64,000 bases of DNA, taken from Cannabis sativa (lineage: Eukaryota > Streptophyta > Magnoliopsida > Rosales > Cannabaceae). The notes beneath the pieces were generated by a model. It was not told the origin of the DNA. It did no database searches and saw only the letters and a list, made by a program, of their open reading frames with translations. This document shows positions 47,428 to 61,329 of the stretch, piece after piece. Made by a program: the position numbers and the translations under genes. How positions within the stretch are numbered: the first letter of the stretch is position 1; every line of letters starts with the position of its first letter. The stretch lies in the NCBI RefSeq assembly GCF_029168945.1, contig NC_083601.1:24038160-24102159 (forward strand), written 5' to 3'.

Positions 47428-47506
47428 TGTATACAAGTTCTTTATTTTTTAAAATAAAACTTTCTTCCTCTCTTCCTTCATTCTTCTCTTAACTTATTCT
47501 GTAATA
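47428..47506 (+). repeat. Copia element 3, 3' LTR, right part
   Basis: 79 bp completing the LTR (TTCTTTATTTTTTAAAATAA region to CTGTAATA), following the chromovirus TSD and followed by the copia TSD ATTAG. Confidence 0.85.
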
Positions 47507-47530
47507 ATTAGAAAACACGAAACATGCCTT

Positions 47531-48930
<1,400 letters not shown>

Positions 48931-49021
48931 TTAAATAAAATGAATGATAAGAATAGTAAGTGCTTAGATATTAAGGCATATAGTAGTGTTAATTAATATT
49001 TTATGTGGATATAAAATATAA

Positions 49022-52000
49022 TCAATATATATATATAAAGGAAAGCATCAAAAGATTTAGGTGGCATTCTCTATCTTTTTTATTCTATTTTTTCTAATTT
49101 TTGAGGGCTTAACATTTTCTCCAACAAAAATAAAATCAAAGTGTGTTTGCATTAATTTTGTAACATTAAAAAAAAAACTATTAATATGCACATTCATTTT
49201 GTAACATATAAAAACTATTGGTATTCCTTCCACTGATATATATAATTAGTCTTTATTAAGCACAAAATATATTATTTATTTATAGAATTTCATAGATCAT
49301 ATAATTGAGTTTTTTAAAAAATATATATATAATTTAGTTTATGAGCAATAAAATTCATTTCTATATATATATATAAAAAAATTCAGTACTTAATATTCAC
49401 ACATATACAATATTATTTTACACATTATTTACATATATAATTTATAATTGTATATTCACATACATAATTTATGATCCGCAATGACTTCTAATATTCTTAT
49501 ATTCTATATTATCTATTTTTATTTCCTTATTATTTTAAAAATTTCTTAACATATACAATTACAAAATAATAATAGCTCTACAAAAATAATAGTTACGATT
49601 AATTAATGTATCAAGATACAATGCATATATACACATATACACTCTTCCACCTTCTTATATTTGAGACAATATAAATTTTAATTAATATAATAAAATTATA
49701 TATCATCAATATTAATAATTATACATTACTTTTGAAAGTTCAAAAGACTAGGTTAGTAATAACACTATTTATTTTATACATATATATAATATGTTTTGGT
49801 ATTGGTAAAGACTATAGGACCCCTAAAATTTATGTACTTATATATATTTAGAAGCTCCAAAGTCCAAATGTTATATGACTTTGATATTGTAATCATATAG
49901 AAAACTACTTTCATGTATTCTTTTTATGTCTTCTTAAGATTTTAGTTTCTTCTATTTTTTTTTTCTTTTTGAGCTATTCAAAAATATTCAAGTAATATAT
50001 ATCACTGTAATTGAAAATATTCATGTATTCTTTTTATGTCTTCTTAAGATTTTAGTTTCTTCTATTTTTTTTTTTTCTTTTTGAGCTATTCAAAAATATT
50101 CAAGTAATACATATCACTGTAATTGAAAATTATTGTCATGTTAGTGTTGTTTTTATATGATATTTTGCAAGATTATCGTCACAAATGAAAATTCAACACA
50201 AGAGAGAAAGTAAATTCTATTCAATTGTTATAGTTGCAAGAAAAAAAAATATCAGGTAATTTTCTTTTGAAAAAAAAAAATTATCTCATATATTCTCTTA
50301 CTATATTCTTCTCAATTCTCTTACTATTATCTATTACAAAATAAAATAAAAATGACACAATTCTTCTTAATTTTTATTATATTTTTTCTAATAGTCTCAC
50401 CTCCTTTGTAATATATATGTGTATATATATATATATGCTTCTTCATTTATTATTTTACATGTATTACAATTACTTTTTAAAGGGACACTTACTAATCTTG
50501 AATATGAGCACAACCAAAGTACGAGGTGACAGTACATGAGTTTTATCATGTTATTATTAGTTTTCTCAATTTTTATCATGTATTTTAGTTTTTTAATATT
50601 ATTTTATACTCCATACTCTATATATAAACTCTATATATAATGTATATATATTAATTATTTTTAATTTTAATGTAAATTAAATGTGCTATTAACATTATAT
50701 TTCTATAGTTATGTAATAAATAGTCTACAATCTTTCCTTTAATAATATTATTAATATTAATATTAACAAAAAAAATTGTTATACATTAGTGTTAATAATT
50801 AATAGCCTTTTAAAACATAATTAATAAAATATTAATTCTTTCATTGAAGAGAATGAAAACTTTTTCTCTTTTCAACTAAAGAATATGAAAGGATTTTTTT
50901 TCCAAAAAATAAAATAAAAAGGAAGAATATAAAAGGATATATAACAATCTTTTAACTAGAAATATTTTTTGACGTATTAATTAAAATATATTTAAAAAAC
51001 TGAAGAAAAGAGAAAAAATTCTCTTTCTCTTCAATATAGAAATATTTAAAAAAATTAGAATATATTTATGATATTTCTATTATATAATTTATCTATTTTT
51101 AACTATTATTTAATTATTTTTTTGCGTATCTTAGCTATTTTAGATTTTATTATTAAGTAAAAGCAACAACTGAATACTTAGATGACTTGGAATCCTAATA
51201 TTAGCATTGTATGAGTATTTTTTTTTTATTATAGAAATGATAATATTTAAAGGCAACTTCTTAAAACTAATGCTATTTTAGCAAGCTTAAAGCTAAAGAT
51301 ATTGATAATATTACACAAGGCTTTGTAGTGTTATTGTGCTAATGTTTATTTATTTACTTTTAGCAAAAAAAAAAAAAAAAGATTATTCACAATTATACTA
51401 TTCCTTTGCCAAAAAATTAACAATTAATGCAAGAAAAAATATTTCTTATTTTTTTTTTTATTTAACAAGTCAAAAAAAAAAAAAAAACTATTTATCTTCT
51501 CATGTTAATTCATAAATACTTCAATTAATGACAGATGACCACCAATTAATGAAATAAAAAAATGAAGCCATAACCGATTTCTTATAGAACTTTTTAAAAT
51601 TAATTAGTATATTAATGACTTATTTATATCATATTTAACCAATCACAAATATAAATAAAACAGTTAAAGTATTTATAAAAAAAAAAAAAGTAAAATAGTT
51701 AAACAATAATGATATTGATAGTGATAATGACAATAATAAAAATATTAAAAAAAAATTCAAACAATAATAATATTGATATTGTGTTATGTATGTTTTATTT
51801 ATTATTATGACAATTTCAGAGCAAAGACTTACAAATTAAAAATAATTAAGATAATATTTATTTTTATTCTATTTCACTTATGCTTATAAATCTTTTTGAT
51901 ATATTTTATTTAGTTTAAATTAAAAATAAAACATATATAATTATACAACTAATTCAATATTTTATAACAAACTACGAAAAGGGATTCCATTTAAAAAAAA

Positions 52001-52288
52001 AAAAAACCTACAAAGGGAATTAAAAAAAAAAGATAGCACATGTATTTTCAAATTGAATATTTAATTAAAATAATATCTTATAATTTCAAAAGAAAAGAGA
52101 ATAATGTTGAATTTGTTGTTAAACTTATGCACAGTTAAAAATAAAAAAAATATATAATTTCAATAATTTTCACAATACTATATAATATTCTATATTATAT
52201 CAGTAATTTGGTAAAAAAAAATAGCAATTTCAAAAAAAAAATAACAAATGTTGTCCAATACCGCGCGAAGCGCGAATTAGTTCTCTAG
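49022..52288 (+). mobile_element. Probable non-autonomous Helitron
   Basis: The 3' end has the Helitron arrangement: a short GC hairpin (CGCGC-GAA-GCGCG, 52262-52274), eleven bases later CTAG (52285-52288), then a host T. The 5' side has TC at 49022 preceded by A, followed by TATATATATAAAGGAAAGC and AGATTTAGGTGGCATTCTCT, a beginning common in eudicot Helitrons. Insertion between A and T without TSD fits the family. The 3.3-kb interior is AT-rich and has no Rep/helicase. The 3' end is firmer than the 5' end. Confidence 0.65.
49911..50132. repeat. Tandem duplication, two copies of about 110 bp
   Basis: The block starting TCATGTATTCTTTTTATG at 49911 recurs at 50021 with only small differences in homopolymer length. 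It lies within the probable Helitron. Confidence 0.92.
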
Positions 52289-54748
52289 TTAATAAATAAA
52301 ATAAAACTATGTTAGAATCATGTTTGAGTAATTTAGAGGATGATTAGATTAAGGGATGGAAGGGAATATAAAACTCATGTTTTGAAAAGGGGTAACATTA
52401 CTAATATCAAATAAATAAGTTATTGCTTTTGTTAAAAAAAAAAAAAAAGTTATTGCTCTTTTTCCAGTATCAGCCAAAAGAACTGTTATAACTAATTCAC
52501 TCCAATTTCTTTCCCTTTTTTTTTAAAAAAAAAAAAAATGGAAAATTGGCTATAAAATTTGTAGCATATAAGTTGGTCATGTAGCCTTTTATATGGCTGC
52601 TTCTTCTATATAAATATAAAAATTATATCAATATGCATTCATATTGAATCGATTTATGGTCTAAGAAATTTACAAACTAAAAATATTCAATAAGTTGGTC
52701 AACCATTATATATTAAATAAATAGGTTCTGTCATCTATGTGAATCAACCTATGAACATATGTGTGTCTATATATACGACCTCTCATATTAAAATTTGATT
52801 AATTAACAAGAACTGATGAATGGGCTTTTGATTAAGAGCCCATTCTCATTAATAATAGGGATTTTTTCAATAATATACATAAATAGAAAATTATTTACAA
52901 TAATAACCTTACAAAAACAATTCACAATCTTTAACGTGCCATGTCACCAAAGAATACCCATCTTTAACTATTAGTGCCTGACAATAAAAACCTAGAAACA
53001 AGTAAATATTTAGGCTTTTTTTCTGTTTAATTGAGAAACCATTAGACGTCTTTTTCCTTTATTTTTTCCTTTTTGTGTTTTTTTTACTAAAAAAGATTAT
53101 ACATTTCTCACTCAATAATATTTTTAGAAAAATGTTCATGAAAAAAAATTAACAAAGAATTTTAATTACACCACTAATTATTTGGCTAAAAAATAATACT
53201 ATAATAATTTATTTTTTAATGTATATTATTTTAATTTTAATATGTAGAAAGTATATATTTATTTGGTCATAAAAGAAATATTTTAAATTAAAGTATTATC
53301 CTTTTAGTTTATTTTATATTTGTTAACCAAATAGTAACTAAAAGATTTAAACAAAATTTTTTCTTAAAAAAATTATAATGAAGAGAGAAAGAATTAGAAA
53401 AAAATATATATAAAAATAATAATAAAATTAGTTTGGTATATTAAATTTTGCTTGGGTTGATGATTTCTTTTTTGTTTACCAAATAGAAAAAAAAAAACTA
53501 ATCATATACTTTTAATTTTATCATTTTCTATTTCGAAAAATTAGACATCACAGTTTAATTTTTAATCTCAAACAATTATTTATATAGTCAAAAAAATATT
53601 AAAAAAAATTATAAAAAAGAGATAAAGATAAAAAAGAATTATAAAATAAAACAAATAAGTTACAGTATACATACAAAGAAGATTAAGAGAAAAAAGAAAG
53701 ACAAGAAAAACAGAAGAAAAAAAAAGTGCGCTGACAATGATGAGAGAAGGTATTGTATTGACTCCCCACGTTATTTTTGTAAAGTTAAATGAGCAACGAT
53801 AATTCTGTAAATTAGAGAAAAATGTCGTTTGTAAATGTAATTTTCCCTTAATAATATGGATATGTACAAGTACAAAAGTTAAGGTGTGATGATATGGGTT
53901 TAATGGCCTGCTCAGGGGTGATCCTACTTAGTAAAATTTGCAAATAAGCCACTTTTTCACATTCTTTTAACATAATTATATTAATCAGCTCGAGTATATA
54001 TGAAGGATAGCTTTCATATTTGTGTATAGTTAGTTTTAATTTTTAAACAAAATTTAATTAAAGAGGTAAGTGGTTTTCAAGAAGATGAACAAGTGACCGA
54101 TGTTGAGTTTTTATAAGAGCCACACACTCTCTTAATTGAAACATACATGCCACAATCTTTTGGTCATTTTCTTTTATGTCTATTTATGTAGAAAGTTATA
54201 TCTTTATCTTTATAAAGTGGCCTATCTTTTCTTTATTTTATAAATCTTTTTCCTTTTTCAGAATTAATCATATTCAATTTGTTAATATATCACTAATATA
54301 ATATAGATTAAATTGGCGTGATTTAAGAGTTTAGATAGAAAAATAAATATAAAAATAGCAGTTTAATAACAGATTTTGAGAATATGTATTACTGTTCAGA
54401 GAACTAATATTTATGTATTTAGTATTAGATTTTGACTATCTTAAATTAGTATTGAAATTTTGGGTAAGTTTTATAAATATACTGCCGCACGGTATTTTTT
54501 ATAAATATACTACCCTAGACTTTTTTTATTTCTTTATACTGTGTGTACTTCAAAACGCATACAAAGTTTCCATCTTCAATATCTATAGACTGAACTACCA
54601 GAGTAATATCATAATAGCTAGAAAACAACTATTTTTCTAGTCAGAATCCTGGAACAATAACATAAAAAATTACTAGGACAATTGTAAAACAAGAGTAAAA
54701 CTACAAAACAAAATAATTAAATAAAATCACAAAAAAAAAAAACTATAC
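52289..54748. other. AT-rich spacer without recognised genes
   Basis: Long A and T runs and scattered short frames (up to 75 codons at 54413-54640), none with a recognisable domain. No termini or TSDs stand out. Confidence 0.5.
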
Positions 54749-54826
54749 CTCAATAACTCTTTTGCCAGTGGGGACTACCATAACATCACGAAAGGGAACC
54801 TTTACCTTATAAAATTTCCCCTTACC
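54749..54826 (-). pseudogene. Exon-like segment of an unrecognised gene, 26 codons
   Basis: On the minus strand, a 78-bp open block lies between an acceptor (ATTTAG, ending 54827) and a donor (GAG|GTATAG at 54748). It reads GKGKFYKVKVPFRDVM and then VVPTGKRVIE. The boundaries are both phase 0, matching the phase-0 end of the upstream block at 60536. The coding-like composition contrasts with the AT-rich flanks. I do not recognise the protein. Copia element 4 separates the two blocks, which may be parts of one host gene or a captured fragment. Confidence 0.4.
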
Positions 54827-55041
54827 CTAAATACATTAAAAAAACAATTCAGAACAACAAAAAACAACTGTTAAAAAAATATAAAAATCAAGTATATAAT
54901 ACTAAACACCGAATAATACATACAGAACTACAAAATGTATATTTAACAAAATCGAGGAGTGATGAACAAAATTCCAAATTGATATCTGAGACTAAACATG
55001 CACAAACAAAAAAAATAATAAAAAATAAAAACTGAAAAAGA

Positions 55042-55101
55042 AGCTTAAAAAACTGAAGAAAATTTTGAAGATGATGGAGATGAGAAGAGCAAGAACTAAT
55101 G
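55042..55101. repeat. Diverged direct repeat with 60246-60305
   Basis: The block CTTAAAAAACTGAAGAAAAT and following TTGAAGATGATGGAGATGA resembles 60246-60305, which has CTTAAGAAGGAGAAGAACAT and TCGAAGATGATGGAGATGA. The copies lie on either side of copia element 4, in the putative introns of the exon-like pieces. Confidence 0.5.
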
Positions 55102-55133
55102 GAAACAACAATTGAAAAAACATGGATCAATCT

Positions 55134-55364
55134 TCTCAACATTGATATCCATTATTTTGTATTACTGTTATGCTTTTACAGAATCATTATATATAGGATT
55201 TTCATTCTATAATTACAACCCATTATTCTCATTTACAGCTAATTTCATTCACTCACTTACAGCTATTCATTCCTAAAATAGGAAAGAATCACCTAAGAAA
55301 TTAATCCTAGAATTACTGCAAATATCACAGCTAATATCACAGCTAATATCATGGTAATTCAACA
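55134..55364 (-). repeat. Copia element 4, 3' LTR
   Basis: 231 bp. In element orientation it starts TGTTGAATTACC and ends ATGTTGAGA. Identical by eye to 59977-60207. Confidence 0.95.
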
Positions 55365-55371
55365 CTCCCCC

Positions 55372-57720
55372 TTAAGTTGGTGCATAGATGTCACATATGC
55401 CCAACTTGTTCAAAAACTTTAAGAAAACTCGGTTTGATACAGCTTTGGTAAGGATGTCAGCCAATTGGTCTTCTGATCGGATCACCGGTAGTTCCAAAAT
55501 CTTGTCTTCCAGTTTTTCTTTGATGAAGAATCTGTCAACCTCAACATGTTTTGTTCGATCATGGTGAACTGGATTATAAGCCATGTCACGAGCTGACTTA
55601 TTATCACAATATAACTGGATTGGTTTCTTTGGTGGGTACCCCAAATCTTCTAGTAGAAACTTTAGCCATAACCCTTCACAAATTCCAAGTGCCATTCCCC
55701 TTAGTTCAGCTTCTCCACTTGACCGAGCAACAACATTTTGCTTCTTGCTCCTCCATGTAACCAGGTTACCTCCTACAAAAGTGAAGTACCCTGACGTAGA
55801 TCGCCTATCATTCTTGTCCCCAGCCCAATCAGCATCAGTATATACATCTATGGTTTGTTCCTCTGTATTTTTAGAGAACATAATTCCTTTTCCTGGAGCA
55901 GACTTTAAATATCTCAAAATGCGCATAACTGCCTTCATGTGTTGTTCCCCAGGATTATGCATGAACTGACTGACAATGCTCAATGCATATGCAAGATCTG
56001 GTCTTGTATGAGCTAAGTACATCAGCTTGCCAACAAGTTTCTGGTATCTTCCCTTGTCAACTGGAACCTGATCACTCTTAATGCATAATTTCAAGCCTTC
56101 TTCAACAGGTGTATCAATTGGTTGGCATGCTGACATGCCTGTTTCTTGCAGCAAGTCTAGGACATACTTCCTTTGGGATAAGTAAATGCCTTTATTTGAT
56201 CGTGACACTTCTATCCCAAGAAAATATTTCAAAGTACCTAGATCTTTCATTTCAAATTCCTTAGCCAAGTATTCTTGTAAAGCTTTTCTTTCCTCTAGAT
56301 CATTTCCTGTGACCACCATGTCATCTACATAAATGATAAGGACAGTGATCTTCCCTTGTTGCTTCTTCATAAAAAAAGTATGGTCTGAGTTGCTTTGCTG
56401 ATATCCAAAGGCTTTCATGGCCTTTGTAAATCGTCCAAACCACGCTCTTGGAGATTGTTTCAGCCCATACAATGATTTTTTCAATCTGCAAACCTTCTGA
56501 TTATGTTTTTCTGGCATTTTGCATCCCGGTGGTAGATCCATATAAACTTCTTCATACAATTCTCCATGCAAAAATGCATTTTTTACATCAAATTGTTGTA
56601 GAGGCCAATCAAGATTTGTTGCAAGAGATAAAAGGACTCGAACTGTGTTGATCTTGGCCACAGGTGCAAATGTCTCTGTATAGTCGACTCCATAGGTTTG
56701 AGTGTACCCTTTTGCCACCAACCTTGCTTTAAAGCGTTCAATTGTGCCATCAACATTGTATTTGATAGTGTAGATCCATCGACAACCAACTGGTTTCTTC
56801 CCCGGTGGAAGGTCAACAAGATCCCATGTCTCATTTTTTTGTAGAGATTTCATCTCCTCATTCATAGCTGTTTTCCATTTGGGATCAGCTAAGGCTTCCT
56901 GCACACTGTTAGGAATAGATACAACAGATAATTGATTCATAAAAGACATATTTGAGTCTGACAAGCGATGGTTGGAAACATAATGGCTCATAGGATATTT
57001 GACTTTACTAGATAAATCAGGTTCATATGTGAGTTTAGGGATACCTCTAGTGTGACGTGGGGGTAGTTGTCTCTTGTGTGTCTCAGGAACATCTTCAGTA
57101 AGAGATTGGTGTGGTATGTCGGATGGAGTTGGGACTGTATCCTCAATTTCTTGCTGAGATGAAGATATGCTTATTTCTTCAGGTATTGGGTGCTCATCAA
57201 CACTTTGATCCAATGTTATCCCACTTGCATCCAAGTTTACAACATCACCACTTTGATCCAATATCATACCACTTGAATCCAAGTTGACAACATCTTGGTT
57301 GTCATTTTCATCATAGTTGAGAGTTTGAATTTCCTTTCGGTACTCCTCCTGAAATTCAGACTCGGGGAAGTACATAATGTTTTCATGGAAAACGACATCC
57401 ATTGTGACAAATAATCGATGAGTTGGAGGATGGTAACACCTGTAGCCTTTCTGATGTGTGGCATACCCTATAAAAATACACCGTAATGCTTGAGGAGTTA
57501 ATTTTGTACGTTGATGGTTATGGAGATGTACAAAAACTACACATCCAAAGACACGGGGGGGTAAATTGGGAACTGGTGGGGCAATCATCGCTTCGGTTAG
57601 TGTGTGGAGTGGTGTTTTGAAATCAAGGGTACTTGAGGGTACTCGATTAATCAAATAAGCTGTAGATGTGACTGCTTCTCCCCAATAAGATAAGGGCATA
57701 TGAGCGCTAATTAATAATGC
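55372..57720 (-). pseudogene. Copia element 4 integrase C-terminus, RT and RNase H
   Basis: Open over 775 codons from 57699 and in the same frame as the upstream part. Landmarks: integrase end (PLSYWGEAVTSTAYLINRVP, CIFIGYATHQKGYRCYH), RT (GCRWIYTIKYNVDGTIERF, DVKNAFLHGELYEEVYM, active site IIYVDDMVVTGND) and RNase H (VYTDADWAGDKNDRRSTSGY, SSGEAELRGMA, LYCDNKSARDMA, TKHVEVDRFFI). All catalytic motifs look intact. The TAA at 55372-55374 falls within the purine tract, so coding runs to the end of the internal region. It is cut off from its start by one TGA. Confidence 0.93.
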
Positions 57721-59658
57721 TCAGACAACCTCAAGCAAGTGTCGATTTTTCCGTTCTGCTACTCCATTTTGTTGGGGTGTGTTGGGACAAGTAGTATGAT
57801 GGATCATCCCTTGGTCTTCCAAATATTTCTGCAAATCAGTATTTTGATATTCTCCACCATTATCACTACGAAGAACTTGAATCTGAGTTTTGTATTGAGT
57901 TTGGATTAACTTATGAAATTTTTGGAATAGCGAATTCACTTCACTTTTGGATTTCATCATGCACACCCATGTCATCCTGGTACAATCATCAATAAATGTT
58001 ACAAACCATCGTGATCCACCCAACGTAGTCACTTTAGATGGACCCCAAACATCAGAATGGATAATCATGAAAGGAATAAGACTTTTATTCAATTGTAATG
58101 GAAATGAAGCGCGATGACTCTTCGCAAGTTCACAAACATCACACTGGAAACAAGACACATCAAATTGTAGAAATAAACTAGGAAATAATTTTTTTAGATA
58201 TCCAAATGAAGCATGCCCCAAGCGATGATGCCATAACCAGATTTCTGCTTCCCTTTTTTTCTTCTCAACACCTACTGTCAAAGCTTGTTGGAGGCTTTCA
58301 ATGCTCCGTGACTCCATGTCCAAGTAATATAGCTTCCCCCTCCTAATACCACAACCAATCGTCTTCCTGGTTTTGATGTCCTTAAACACACAAAAATCAG
58401 GCCAAAAAATTACAACACAAGATAAGGTAGTTGTTATTTGAGAAACAGACAAAAGGTTATAGTCTAAAGATGGAACAACTAAAACAGAATCCAAATTTAA
58501 GGTATCAGTTAGGGTCAAAGATCCTTCCCCAATGACTGGGGTTGAATCACCATTAGCAGTGGAGACAAATTTTTGGTTGGAAGATTTAAGTGATGAAACC
58601 TGTCTAGAATCAAATGTCATGTGATCTGTAGCACCAGAATCAATTATCCATGTACTATGCAAAACAGGTGTAGAAATATTTAAAACCTTACCACCATTGT
58701 TTGAAGAAATTACCAATGCCGAGGCTTGTTTAGTAATGACATTTTCAAGTTTTGTTGCAGCAACTGTTGCTGCACTGGAAGGGCCTTTTTGATTCTTCTT
58801 TGAGCGATTATGATCCCACCACTCTGGATAACCCACTAGCTCAAAACATCTATTCTTCGTATGACCAGTTTTCTGGCAGTGGGTGCACTTGAGAGATGAC
58901 TTATCTACATGATTTTCATACCTTGAAGAGTTGGGTCGATTCTTCGTGACTAATGCGGAAGCGTCGTGATTTGCTGAGTTGAAGGTGGTTTGACGCACTG
59001 CCTCCCGACGAACAATAGAGTAACATTCTTCTATATCAAGAATAGAATCTCTTCGTAGAATTTCTCTACAAATTTGTTCGAAATCGCCATCTAGTCCAGC
59101 AAGAAAAATGTGTACTCGAAGCCGATCAATCGACTTTTTATATGCAAGAACATCATCGGGATGCTTCATGATGATTTTATCACGATGATCAAGTTCTCGG
59201 AATATTTCCGTTAACTCTCCATAATATACAGAGAGTTGTCTGCCATTTTGTTTTGCAGCAAAAGCTTTTTGATTCAAAGAAAAAACCTGTAATTCATCAC
59301 TGTCATCAGATAAAGCTTTGGCTAGAGCACTCCAAATCTCACGAGCAGTGGATAAACGCAGATAGCGTTTCATGATGTCTGGAGACATTGACATTAGCAA
59401 CCATCTCTTGACTTTTTGATTCTCAGCTTGCCATTTGTCATAACCATCATCTGATTCTGCAGGAAGTTCTTTCTTCCCACGAATGTAGAATAATTTTTCT
59501 CTTTCAGTGATGTGCATCTCCATAATCTGTGACCACACATCATAGTTTGATTCTGTAAGAGTGATTCCTGCATTGAACATGCTTTCAGACTAAACAAATA
59601 CGGGAACATATTTTATTGCCGAAGGTTCACTAATTGTTTCATTGTTCTTGTCAGACAT
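57721..59658 (-). pseudogene. Copia element 4 gag, protease and integrase core
   Basis: The likely start is MSDKNNETISEP at 59658, but a TAG at 59590-59592 follows after 22 codons; the open frame then runs from the ATG at 59580. Domains: copia gag (NYDVWSQIMEMHI), zinc knuckle CTHCQKTGHTKNRC, protease WIIDSGATDHMT, GAG-pre-integrase LWHHRLGHASFGYLKKL and integrase core (MIIHSDVWGPS, LRSDNGGEYQN, NGVAERKNRH). It stops at TGA 57721-57723, where the frame itself continues; a CGA-to-TGA change at a CpG explains it. Confidence 0.93.
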
Positions 59659-59762
59659 TTTTATGTTATTGAAGATTCAAAGAATATTGTCCAGGAAAGA
59701 AACAAAAAATAATAATAATAAGATCTGACAAATTGTGCCAAATAACAAGTTTGATGAAAGAA

Positions 59763-59815
59763 ATATATATATATATATATGATGACAGAAATATATATAT
59801 ATATATATATATATT
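59763..59815. repeat. (AT)n microsatellites in copia element 4 leader
   Basis: Two AT runs of about 18-25 bp separated by a short unique segment, within the untranslated leader. Confidence 0.85.
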
Positions 59816-59963
59816 AGTGATAATAGAAAGATATCACCACTTTGGATGTGATTTTAGTGGCTGAAGCTTGATAACAGAGGACCATGACCACGGCATGTGT
59901 AATTTGGAAAAACTTTACGATGAAGCCCTTTTTTTTTTTTTTTTTTGGAATCAATTTTGGCTA

Positions 59964-59976
59964 GGCTTTGGTACCA
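59964..59976 (-). other. Primer-binding site of copia element 4
   Basis: Minus-sense TGGTACCAAAGCC directly abuts the 5' LTR. It departs from the usual TGGTATCAGAGC and may use a different or variant tRNA. Confidence 0.75.
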
Positions 59977-60207
59977 TCTCAACATTGATATCCATTATTT
60001 TGTATTACTGTTATGCTTTTACAGAATCATTATATATAGGATTTTCATTCTATAATTACAACCCATTATTCTCATTTACAGCTAATTTCATTCACTCACT
60101 TACAGCTATTCATTCCTAAAATAGGAAAGAATCACCTAAGAAATTAATCCTAGAATTACTGCAAATATCACAGCTAATATCACAGCTAATATCATGGTAA
60201 TTCAACA
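59977..60207 (-). repeat. Copia element 4, 5' LTR
   Basis: 231 bp identical by eye to the 3' LTR, flanked outside by AATCT. Confidence 0.95.
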
Positions 60208-60535
60208 AATCTTTCAAACAAATGAAGAAAAAATTAAAAAAAAAAAACTTAAGAAGGAGAAGAACATTTCGAAGATGATGGAGATGAAAATATCAGTAAG
60301 TAATGGGTTTGGAGTAACATGTATTTAGCTAAAAAGAACAAGCCATATAACAACAAAATAACCATTAAAAAATAATAAAAAATTATGCATACAATAAGAA
60401 ACAAAAAAATACCAAATATATAACAACAATAAATAAATTAAAATGAGTAGAAAACATAAATAAGAAAAAAAAAACCAGAACATCTAGAACAAAAAAGAAA
60501 AAAATGTTAAAACAACTGTAAAACAACATAAATAC

Positions 60536-60685
60536 CTTCAACACTTTAGGTATCTCAAAATTTTCATCATCAAGTTCAAAATCAGAGTCTAAACCTTCAA
60601 TGATCAGTTTCAAATGTTTTAATTTTCGCTTTTCCAGAGAATGAACAATTGATTTCCTTTTGGGTTCGAAACTATGGAAAATGTA
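60536..60685 (-). pseudogene. Exon-like segment of an unrecognised gene, 50 codons
   Basis: Minus-strand open block ending at a donor (TTGAAG|GTATTT at 60535), phase 0. It includes SIVHSLEKRKLKHLKLIIEG, an acidic stretch DSDFELDDENFE and IPKVLK. A stop lies just upstream of the block. It is the likely partner of 54749-54826 before copia element 4 inserted. No domain is recognised; an acidic/basic low-complexity composition is all that can be said. Confidence 0.4.
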
Positions 60686-61329
60686 GGGCTATGGAAGTTT
60701 TCTTTGAAATATTTATTACCCATTTTTAATTTACTAACAAAAGCAAGAGAAAAAAAAAAGAAGAAGAAAAAGAAGAAATTGGAACAAAAATGGAAGATAC
60801 AATAAAGATGAAGAAGAAGAATGGAAGAATAATGACGTTAAAGGGGTCTTATTTATCACTTTTTTTAAAATTTTGATTCTTATTAAAAAAAAATTGTCAT
60901 TTATTGTTTATCACTCTTTTTTTTTTTTTTTAATTGATTGTTATTAAAAAAAGAATGAACTGCCACAAATGTGACAATCAACATCACATCAAAACTTTTA
61001 CTAATTTTTTTTAATTAAAAAAATAGATATAAAAGAGGGTAGAATATAAGAAAGTGTCATAATAGGGTTATATCAAGTTTCATACTATTTTAAAAAAGAT
61101 AGTATAAATATGAACAGTATAACGTAAATTGAAGAGTTTTATTTCTAAGAAAAAGCAAGTAAAAAAATGATTACAGAGGAGTAAAGGGCAAATCTCTTTT
61201 ATACACAGTAGGTCGAGCAAAAATAAATCCAAAAAAGGAGGGGAGTTCATAGAGGCTAACAAATTTAGTTAGGACAAAAACCAAAAACTAATAGACCTAA
61301 AACTAACAAGTTAATACACCCCCTCAAGG
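60686..61329. other. Spacer without recognised genes
   Basis: Poly-A/T and GAAGAA-rich low-complexity sequence. Frames up to 60 codons are present but look random. Confidence 0.5.

Larger units (their letters stand above)
34213..47506 (+). mobile_element. Ty1/copia retrotransposon, element 3 (decayed), host to a MITE and a chromovirus
   Basis: Plus-strand remnant with a 5' LTR (34213-34508), primer-binding site TAGTATCAGAGC at 34509-34520 and a 3' LTR split into 37755-37975 and 47428-47506. TSD ATTAG is present on both sides (34208-34212 and 47507-47511). Coding remnants are only gag pieces and RT/RNase H. Protease and integrase appear to be deleted, since gag-like sequence near 35250 is followed, after the MITE, by the IN-RT linker. 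Many stops make it the oldest recognisable copia here. Confidence 0.9.
55134..60207 (-). mobile_element. Ty1/copia retrotransposon, element 4, identical LTRs
   Basis: 5074-bp minus-strand element with two 231-bp LTRs that read identically, TSD AATCT (55129-55133 and 60208-60212), a primer-binding site TGGTACCAAAGCC beside the 5' LTR and a purine tract (CTTAAGGGGGAG) beside the 3' LTR. The polyprotein of about 1,430 codons is complete in order and length and is broken by only two nonsense codons (59590-59592 and 57721-57723). It is the youngest insertion in the window. Confidence 0.97.

Noticed and set aside
61080..61262. 60-codon minus-strand frame rich in Leu/Phe
   Set aside because: Short, low-complexity, with no neighbouring signals; treated as random.
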